DNA of 33,355 bases, from positions 1 through 33,355 of the forward strand of contig JAGVAD010000061.1 in assembly GCA_020060465.1 (NCBI GenBank), given 5' to 3'. This stretch comes from Anaerolineales bacterium (GTDB taxonomy: Bacteria > Chloroflexota > Anaerolineae > Anaerolineales > UBA4823). Positions 22,886-30,000 of this stretch are shown piece after piece (the first letter of the stretch is position 1; every line of letters begins with the position of its first letter). Below the pieces are notes generated by a model that made no database searches, was not told the origin of the DNA, and saw nothing but the letters and a program-made list of their open reading frames with translations. Made by a program: the position numbers and the translations under genes.

Positions 22886-24361
22886 ATGGAGACACCGTCT
22901 GCCCCCCCATTAAAACAACGCATCGGTTTTTACTATTATCCAGACAGTTTTCATTATCGCCAGATGGATTTACAGGTATGGCTGCCGGAACTGCACCGCC
23001 TGGGCGCCGCCTGGCTGGCTCTGCTGGCTCCGACAGAGCGAGCGATCCCGCAAGACTTCTTGAGCGGCCTGCTCGATGTAGGAATACAGCCAGTGCTGCA
23101 CTTCACATTGAACGAGGCTTTGAACCAGCCATTCCAAACGCCAGATATCAGCACGCTGCGCCTGCTTCTGCATCATTACGCCCGTTGGGGTGTGCGATAC
23201 GTTGTGTTCTATGATCGCCCAAACTGTCGGCGACATTGGGCGTCATCTGCCTGGCTGCAAAGCGACTTGGTGGAGCGCTTTCTGGATATGTTCCTGCCGC
23301 TGGCTCGTTTGGCGCAAGACGAGGACCTGACGCCTGTCTTTCCACCATTGGCGCCAGGGGGCGATTTTTGGGATCTGTCATTTCTGCGCCTGGCGTTGCG
23401 CGGGCTGCAACGTCGCAAAGCCACGCGCTTGCTGGAAGAATTGGTCCTGAGCGCCGAAGCCTGGACGGGCGATCATCCTCTGGAATGGGGCGTCGGCGGG
23501 CTGCAGCGCTGGCCGGAAGCGCGCCCATATCACGCATCGGCGGGCGTACAAGATCACTTAGGCTTCCACATCTACGAATGGTATCTGGATATTTGTCAGC
23601 AAGAGCTGGGTGTAAAGCTGCCGTTGTTGTTGTTGCGCGTTGGTCAGCGGATCATGGCTGAAACATCGGAGAAGCCAACACCGCCGGAGCGGCTGGCGCA
23701 TGCTCGTCAATATCTGGAAATCGCGCAACAATTGACTTGTGACTCGCAAATGGAAAACGCAGTTCCCGGAGAGGTGCTGGGGGGGTGTTTTTGGCTGTTG
23801 ACGGCGTCACCATCGTATCCCTGTTATTCTCAGGCCTGGTTTCCGGCGGACGCAGAGCCTTTGCCTGTGGTTGGGGCATTCCGCCAATGGGTTGAAAACT
23901 CCCGTAACCCGGATCGCGCATCCATAGATACGCCAGAGACAAAGCAGGCAGACGTTTCAGTTGAGAATGTCTCTATTGAGGGTCCAACGGAGAATTCATC
24001 AGAGAGGCCGCCTGAAATCGTTGAGGAAGAGGCGGCAGAGCCGGTTGCAGAAGCTTCTGCGGGGGGCGCAAGCGGCATCGAAGAGCAAAGGGATTCGACT
24101 GCGCAAAACCGCATTGATCATTACGTATTGTTGCCGCTGTACGCCTGGGGCGTCGCTGATTGGGATCTGAGTTTGATCCAACCCCTGTTGCAGCGCTCTC
24201 ACCCTACCATCGGTTTTTCCCTGGTGGAGGCGCGCCTCGCCCGAAGGGTGACAGTGGTCGGCGGGCCGGGGGCTATCTCAGCGGAAGCTCTATCTATGCT
24301 GCGAGCTGCGGGGTGCCAGGTGGAGCGTCTCCTGGAGGATGGCACGCTTGTTGCAACATAG
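22886..24361 (+). CDS. glycosidase-like TIM-barrel protein with CWB2-like C-terminus
   Basis: A 491-residue protein that I cannot assign to a named family. The first about 340 residues alternate strand and helix in the style of a (beta/alpha)8 glycoside hydrolase barrel, opening with RIGFYYYPDSFHYRQMD and with segments such as GIQPVLHFTLNEA and GVRYVVFYDR. Catalytic residues are not assigned. A Glu/Ser/Pro-rich linker (about 345-405) follows. The C-terminal domain ends in RRVTVVGGPGAISAEALSMLRAAGCQVERL (split here only for reading: VVGGPGAIS then LRAAGCQVERL), which resembles one cell-wall-binding repeat 2 (CWB2). No signal peptide is visible, which is odd for a wall-binding protein. AGGAG lies about 11 bases upstream. 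First gene of the rightward operon. Confidence 0.6.
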   Translation: METPSAPPLKQRIGFYYYPDSFHYRQMDLQVWLPELHRLGAAWLALLAPTERAIPQDFLSGLLDVGIQPVLHFTLNEALNQPFQTPDISTLRLLLHHYARWGVRYVVFYDRPNCRRHWASSAWLQSDLVERFLDMFLPLARLAQDEDLTPVFPPLAPGGDFWDLSFLRLALRGLQRRKATRLLEELVLSAEAWTGDHPLEWGVGGLQRWPEARPYHASAGVQDHLGFHIYEWYLDICQQELGVKLPLLLLRVGQRIMAETSEKPTPPERLAHARQYLEIAQQLTCDSQMENAVPGEVLGGCFWLLTASPSYPCYSQAWFPADAEPLPVVGAFRQWVENSRNPDRASIDTPETKQADVSVENVSIEGPTENSSERPPEIVEEEAAEPVAEASAGGASGIEEQRDSTAQNRIDHYVLLPLYAWGVADWDLSLIQPLLQRSHPTIGFSLVEARLARRVTVVGGPGAISAEALSMLRAAGCQVERLLEDGTLVAT

Positions 24362-24402
24362 CGACTACAAGTCTTAAAGGCGCAAATTGGGAGATGGGAA
24401 CC

Positions 24403-25590
24403 ATGAATCCAACAGAGAATGATTTTTCCTCTCATCCATTCAGCCAGGCGGAGGGTTGCGCCGCGGCGGCGCAACCGGTGTTGAAAGTAATCGGCCTGGG
24501 CGGCGGCGGGTGTAACGCAGTAGAACGGATGATGGCTCTGCAACTGCGCGGCATCGAATTTATTGCTGCCAACACAGATGCGCAGGCGTTGAAGAGCAAT
24601 CCGGCGCCGACGCGCATCCTGCTTGGCCCGACTGTTACGCGCGGTTTTGGCGCTGGCGGCGACCCGCGCTGCGGGAAAGAGGCTGCTGAGGAAAGCCGCG
24701 CCCAAATCGCCGCCGCCCTGGCGGGCGCAGATATGGTCTTTTTAACCGCCGGGATGGGGGGCGGCACCGGAACGGGCGCCATTCCTGTTGCCGCGGAGAT
24801 CGCCCGCGCCCAGGGCGCAGTGACGATTGCGATTGTGACCATGCCGTTTGGTTTTGAGATGGGGCGCCGCCAGAAGAATGCGATGGATGGCATCACCCAC
24901 TTGAGAGAGCACACCCACACCCTGATCGCCATCCCGAACGATCGGCTATTAGAGGCAGCTTCACGCAACCTGCCTTTGGAGCTGGCATTTCGTTTGGCAG
25001 ATGATGTGCTGCGTCAGGCGGTACAGGGCGTCACCGAATTAATTACCGAGCCAGGCCTCATCAATGTGGATTTTGCCCATATCAGGCGTCTGATTTTGCT
25101 TGGCGGCGGAGCGTTGATGTCTATTGGTCAGGGGCAGGGCGAGGATAAGGCCTACCAGGCGTTGGATCAGGCGCTGCATCACCCGCTATTAGAGGATGTC
25201 GTTTTAGAGAACGCGGCGGGGGTGATCGCCAACTTTACCGGGGGTTCCGATCTGACGTTATTTGAAGTGCAATCTGCGCTGACCAACCTGCAAGCGCGCA
25301 CCGGTTCGCAAACCGAAATCATCTTCGGCGTCATCAATGACGAGCGCATGGACGGGCGCGCCCAGGTGATCTTGTTAATCACGGGTTTGGGCGGGCGCTC
25401 GCTGGAGGAAGCCATGCCTGGTTTCCGCAAGGGCGCCTCGCAGCCGGCGGGGAAGCGTCAAGAACAGGTGCAGGCTGTCGAAACTGCGCCGACGCCTGTT
25501 GGGGAACCTGTGCCGCTCACAGCATCGCCGCTTTCCCGCGACCTGCCGCCATTTTTCCGTTATAGCTCGCAAGACCCCTATCGCCGCTAA
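24403..25590 (+). CDS. ftsZ: FtsZ-family tubulin-like GTPase with altered T7 loop
   Basis: A 395-residue FtsZ homologue. GTP-binding parts are all present: GLGGGGCNAV (T1), AANTDAQAL (T3), GAGGDP, the tubulin signature GGGTGTG at 119-125 (T4), TMPFGFE and IPNDRLLE. The T7 loop reads INVDFAHIRR: Asp223 is kept, but the position equal to E. coli FtsZ Asp212, which attacks GTP in the neighbouring subunit, is His226. The C-terminus LSRDLPPFFRY resembles the conserved tail peptide (DIPAFLR-like) that binds SepF or FtsA. The ATG at 24403 is chosen for its GGGAG; the frame is open upstream into the previous gene. No division genes are adjacent, so it may be a second, specialised FtsZ. Confidence 0.9.
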   Translation: MNPTENDFSSHPFSQAEGCAAAAQPVLKVIGLGGGGCNAVERMMALQLRGIEFIAANTDAQALKSNPAPTRILLGPTVTRGFGAGGDPRCGKEAAEESRAQIAAALAGADMVFLTAGMGGGTGTGAIPVAAEIARAQGAVTIAIVTMPFGFEMGRRQKNAMDGITHLREHTHTLIAIPNDRLLEAASRNLPLELAFRLADDVLRQAVQGVTELITEPGLINVDFAHIRRLILLGGGALMSIGQGQGEDKAYQALDQALHHPLLEDVVLENAAGVIANFTGGSDLTLFEVQSALTNLQARTGSQTEIIFGVINDERMDGRAQVILLITGLGGRSLEEAMPGFRKGASQPAGKRQEQVQAVETAPTPVGEPVPLTASPLSRDLPPFFRYSSQDPYRR

Positions 25591-25636
25591 AGCGTATTGC
25601 CGGCCCACGGCAAAAGAATTGGGCCGGGAGGTATGG

Positions 25637-25909
25637 ATGGACTCCAAAATGCTGCAAACCATCAGTCAGGAAGTTTATCGTCGTTTCCCGGATTTGAATG
25701 GACGCTCGCCTCGCGTGCAACCTTACCATCTGGCAAACGCCCGTCCGGCGGGTTCTCATTCTCCTCAGCGAATGTCGTCGCGCCCTGAGGCGTATGTGTT
25801 GGTTTATCAAGGTCGCAAAGTCACCTCCACCGGTAAAGCAGCGCCTTACCTGGTGCGTGTGCTGGTGGATGGCGGCGGAAAAATTCTAAAAATCACCATG
25901 TCGCGTTAG
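25637..25909 (+). CDS. conserved-looking small hypothetical protein
   Basis: A 90-residue protein with no family recognised. GGGAGG lies about 6 bases before the ATG at 25637; the frame is open further back into the FtsZ-like gene, but the RBS fixes this start. The N-terminal half is basic and polar (helix-like EVYRRFPDL, then a Pro/Ser/Arg-rich stretch). The C-terminal half (PEAYVLVYQGRKVT, YLVRVLVDGGGKILKITMSR) alternates hydrophobic residues as in a small beta sheet. It lies 46 bases after the FtsZ-like stop and just before the LCP-like gene, so it is probably a partner in the same operon. Confidence 0.65.
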   Translation: MDSKMLQTISQEVYRRFPDLNGRSPRVQPYHLANARPAGSHSPQRMSSRPEAYVLVYQGRKVTSTGKAAPYLVRVLVDGGGKILKITMSR

Positions 25910-25915
25910 GTGAAA

Positions 25916-26734
25916 ATGAACCTTGCCCAAATTTCTCGACGATTAGAAATTGCATTCTGGATGGCGCTGGTTGCCGCTTTGCGCAGTCAGCGCCTGGGTC
26001 GCTTTCTGATCCAGGCCGGGATTTGGATTGCCTGCGGACTTGTGTTAGCGGCCACCACGGCGATCCTGCCGCGCCTCGCGCCACCCAAGACGGAGGTTGC
26101 GGTAGTCGCTCAGCCGCAACAGGCTGGGCAGCCAGTGGTTCCAGCCAATGGACAACGCAACTTGCTGACCATCCTGGTGGATGATTTTTCAGCCGCTCAT
26201 CCGCAATTGCGAGGCGTATGGCTGGTCGCGCGTGCGCCCTACACGCCGCAAGTGACCTTTTTGCCGGTTTATCCACTCGATGATCTTGCCGCAGTTCCTG
26301 TCCAACGCAAACTGGAAGAGTCCTTTCAATTGCAGATCGGCGGCGGATTACCGTCAGAGTTTGTGCAGGAACTTCAGTCTCGCGGCTTATGGTGGCACAA
26401 CTATCTGATAATAGATGAAGCTGGCCTGGCGAGACTGATAGATGCTCTGGGCGGGATTGATCTGGGCGATGATCTGCTTGGCGGGAAGCAGGCGCTGGCG
26501 CAAACACTGTCGGCGCAAGATTCCGCATCTATTCTGGAAGTTCAGGCGCGCCTTGCCAGAGCGATTTGTTCGCGTTCGGCGCAAAGGTGGAAAGCGGGAG
26601 AAACCACCAGCGCTGCGCGGTTGTTTGGCGGCGTTCTCTCTGATCTATCGCCCGATGATCTGCTGACTGCCTGGCGGGGCGCGTTACAGTCAGGCGGGTT
26701 CGCCTGCGAATTTCCTACGATTTACGGGAGGTGA
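25916..26734 (+). CDS. divergent LytR-CpsA-Psr (LCP) domain protein
   Basis: A 272-residue protein with one N-terminal membrane helix (about 30-50, GIWIACGLVLAATTAIL) and an extracytoplasmic domain. The LCP fold is suggested by LLTILVDDF (equal to the NILLLGVDD strand) and by YLIIDEAGLARLIDALGGIDL, a close match to the late LCP signature. The catalytic segments are worn: the R-S-D-T/S-M motif reads LRGVWLV and the SIPRD motif reads FLPVYPL. LCP enzymes attach polymers to the cell wall; this copy may only bind a polyprenyl or wall substrate. AGGTG precedes the ATG at 25916; a GTG at 25910 is an alternative. Confidence 0.65.
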   Translation: MNLAQISRRLEIAFWMALVAALRSQRLGRFLIQAGIWIACGLVLAATTAILPRLAPPKTEVAVVAQPQQAGQPVVPANGQRNLLTILVDDFSAAHPQLRGVWLVARAPYTPQVTFLPVYPLDDLAAVPVQRKLEESFQLQIGGGLPSEFVQELQSRGLWWHNYLIIDEAGLARLIDALGGIDLGDDLLGGKQALAQTLSAQDSASILEVQARLARAICSRSAQRWKAGETTSAARLFGGVLSDLSPDDLLTAWRGALQSGGFACEFPTIYGR

Positions 26735-26740
26735 AAAGCA

Positions 26741-27070
26741 ATGGTCAGCGCGATGAACCTGGTCATCTATCTGGACGCCCTGCTGTTTTTACTGGGTATG
26801 GCGACGTTCATTGTAGGGGTATATAACCTCTCGCTGCACGCTTCGGTCAGCGATATTAAGACCGTGGCTGTACAGACCGCCCGCCTGGCGCAGAAAGGCC
26901 TGGCAGAAGATATGGCGGGTCTGGTGGGCAACGCATCTGCCTTGCTCGACTCGATGAACCAGCTTGTGCGCACCACCCGCGGCGTTGGCATCTTTCTTTC
27001 ATTGCTTGGCCTGGCTTTGATGAGCCTGGCCACCTGGTTTGCGCTCAAAATCTATCAGGTGCAACTATGA
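26741..27070 (+). CDS. small two-helix membrane protein
   Basis: A 109-residue protein with two hydrophobic segments: NLVIYLDALLFLLGMATFIV near residues 6-26 and VGIFLSLLGLALMSLATWFA near 82-102. Between them is an amphipathic, helix-forming soluble loop of about 55 residues (SVSDIKTVAVQTARLAQKGL). Family not recognised. GGGAGG lies 8 bases before the ATG. The stop overlaps the start of the giant TPR gene (ATGA), so the two are co-translated, and this protein could anchor the TPR protein at the membrane (inference). Confidence 0.75.
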   Translation: MVSAMNLVIYLDALLFLLGMATFIVGVYNLSLHASVSDIKTVAVQTARLAQKGLAEDMAGLVGNASALLDSMNQLVRTTRGVGIFLSLLGLALMSLATWFALKIYQVQL

Positions 27071-30000
27071 CCACAGCGCCCTTCATCGTTGAACTAAGCC
27101 ATTTTTTCCCTTCAGAAGATTGGCCGTGGGTGTTAATGGCCTTGCGTCAGGAACGGCGAGTCTGGCAGGCGCTGGAGGCCACGCCATTGGCGCAGCTTGC
27201 CATGCAGAAGTTGGGTCAAGATGCCCGCTATTGGACGCCCGCCGCGCTGGGTTTGTTGAGCCTGGGAGCGCCTCTGACGCCGGCGGAACTGCGGCAGATG
27301 CCCTTGCCTCCAATTGGCGATGATTTGCGATCTCTGGCTGAGAAGGCGTGGGAGGATTGGCTGGCTGTTGGCTTACAACCTGCGCCGCCGAATCCTTACC
27401 CGGCTGCGCCAGATGATAAACGAGAAAGCCCGATAGAAGCGCAAGGCAGCGCATTGGCGACTTGCGCTTTATTAGCCCTGGCACTGCGCGAGCGATACCG
27501 CCAAAACAGCACTTGGCGCGGGTTGTTGGCTGAGATCAACCTGAATCGGCCTGAATTGGACACGCTGCTTGCCTGTCTGTATGGGTTGATTCCTGAACCG
27601 CAGCGTCTGCTCAGCGTGTTGCTTCTGCAGGGCGAAAACCGTCCGCGTTCCGATCTGGCGCTGCATATTTTGTTGAGCCAGCCGGCGCCGGAAGACGAAT
27701 TGGAACAAGCGCTTCAAACGTTATTGGCGGATCAGCCAATGGCGCAGGTTATAGCGGTGTTGGGAGAGCTTTCCGCCTTGCGCCCTGGGCTCGCCGTCCG
27801 CCTAGCAGAGGCTTTGCTGGCTGAAGGTTGGACAAATTGGCCGGAAGAACCAAGTGGGGCGGCAGAGACAGCGGTCAATCTGGGGCAAACCTTCGACCAC
27901 CTGGCTCTGGCCACACGCCAGGCGCAAATCTATCAACTGGCAAATCAGCCTGACCGTGCTGTTCCCTTGCTAGCCGAGACCCTGCGGTCAATGCGCCGAT
28001 TGCGTGGTCATTTGTCTGCCTGTCTGGCGCAAGTGGTGGGGCGCTCCCAGGGCAGCGGCGATGAGGCATGGCGCGAGACGGCCCAAGAAACCAGCCTGGA
28101 AGCCTGGAAACAGGCTGTGCAATTAGCGCCAGATGCGCCGCAATACACAGCCGGTTTGGTAAATGCTTTGATCGCCTCCGGGAGATTGGACGACGCCCAG
28201 AACTATCTGGCTCGTTGCCAAAGCGATGACCGCCATGCTGTGCTTTTGTTGGCCGCCGCTCGTTTGGCGAACGCCCAGGGAGACGACCAGCTCGCCAAAC
28301 AACATACGCTTCAGGCGCTGCGCCTGGTGGAAAGTGGTCAGCGGCTCTCGGAGAATGAATACATTGTATTGGGTAATCTTTTATATCAGGCTGGCTTATA
28401 TGCTGAACTGGCCCGCGCTGCCCACGTAGGACTAGATCATTATCCGATGAATCGCGATCTGTTGTTGCAACAAGCAGTGGCTCAATTTGCCGTTCAACAA
28501 CCGGCTAAGGCTTTGCTGTCGGTTTATACCGCGCTCGCTTCGGGCGCGCCAAAAGATGAAACCCGCTTGCCCGGCGGTAAAAGCTTGCAGATGTTGCTGA
28601 TCGAAACTTTGGAAGCGGTTGGCGCGTGGTCAACTGCGTTGGAGGAACGTAAGGCGCTCCTGGCGAAAATTGAAACGCCTGCGTTGGAGGACTGGTATGC
28701 GTTGATGCACTGCGCAGAGCAGGCGCGTCAACCAGATGTTCTGGAAGAAGCCTGTCAACGTGTTTTGGAGTTATCTCCGCAGGATGCGCTGGCGCGCCAG
28801 TATTTGGGCCAGGCTGCTCAGGCGCGCGGCGATGACCGCGCTGCGATTGAACATTTTGTCGAGGCGATCCGTTTATCCCCCGATCAACCTGAGATTTGGT
28901 TGTCGCTGGTGGGCGCTTATCGCCGCCTGGGACAGGAAGCGCAGGCTGTCGAAACGCTGCGCGCCGCCAGCCAGGCCACGCCAGATTGCGCTGAGATTCA
29001 TAAGGAGTTGGGGGACGCCTATTTGGCGCAGAGTGCTCTCACCCAGGCGCTGGCCTGTTACAGGCGCGCGGCTGAGCTGGCGCCTACGGAGGCGAATCTG
29101 CTGAATTTGGGACAGACACTGCTCGATCTGGGGCATTTTGAAGAAGCCCGACAAACGTTATCGCCTCTTTATCAGGGCGATCCGACGGGCGCTCATGACC
29201 CGAATTTGATATACGCCTATGCGCGCTCTTTGCTGGGTTCAGGCGAAACCGAGTCGGCGATACCGCTTTTGCTGGAGGTGATACGCCAGCAACCCGAGAA
29301 GCCCCAGCCAGCATTGGAACTGGCACGGGCATTTTTGCGCTCCCCTGCCCACTCTGGCAGGGCGCAACAGGCAATCCCCTTTTTGCAACGCATCCTGGGC
29401 CAGACGCCAGACGGGGAAGAAGGGGGGTATCAAGGAGAATCGGGCAGCTCGTCTGTCATGCGCGCCGAAGCACGCGCTCTCCTGGCGGAAGCCTATACAG
29501 CCGCCGGTGAATGGAGTCGGGCGATGGAGGCTTATCGCCGCGCCCTGGACGATCCTCATAACCGGAAAACCGAAACCCAGACGCGCCTCTCAGCGGGTTT
29601 GGGACTGGTTGCCTTGAAGTTAGACCAGCCAGAGATGGCGATTGCCGCCCTACAAGAGGCGATTCAGGCAGAACCTTCGAATGCAGAATTGCAACGATCA
29701 CTTTCTGAGGCTTATCTGGCAAGTGGATTGACGGCGGACGCGTTTCAGACGGCGTGCGCGGCCTGGGATTTACAGCCCGAGGATTTGAACACGATCAACT
29801 GGTTTATTCGCCAGGCGCAACGTCTCTTGGAGCAGCCTGGCGTGAAGAGGTCATTGCTCGTGGAACGCCTGATTCGGGCGTTTGAAGCGGCAAGCCGAAA
29901 CGAGCCAGGGCGCGCGGATCATCTGACCCGCATGGCGAATCTTCAAATGGAAATGGGCGACAAGGCTGGCGCGCTGCAAACCCTCCACCGTCTGGGTAGC

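Noticed and set aside
24160..24402. Longer N-terminus for the FtsZ-like protein
   Set aside because: It overlaps the end of the preceding gene, reads as low-quality Gly/Pro/Ser sequence, and has no RBS; GGGAG supports the ATG at 24403.
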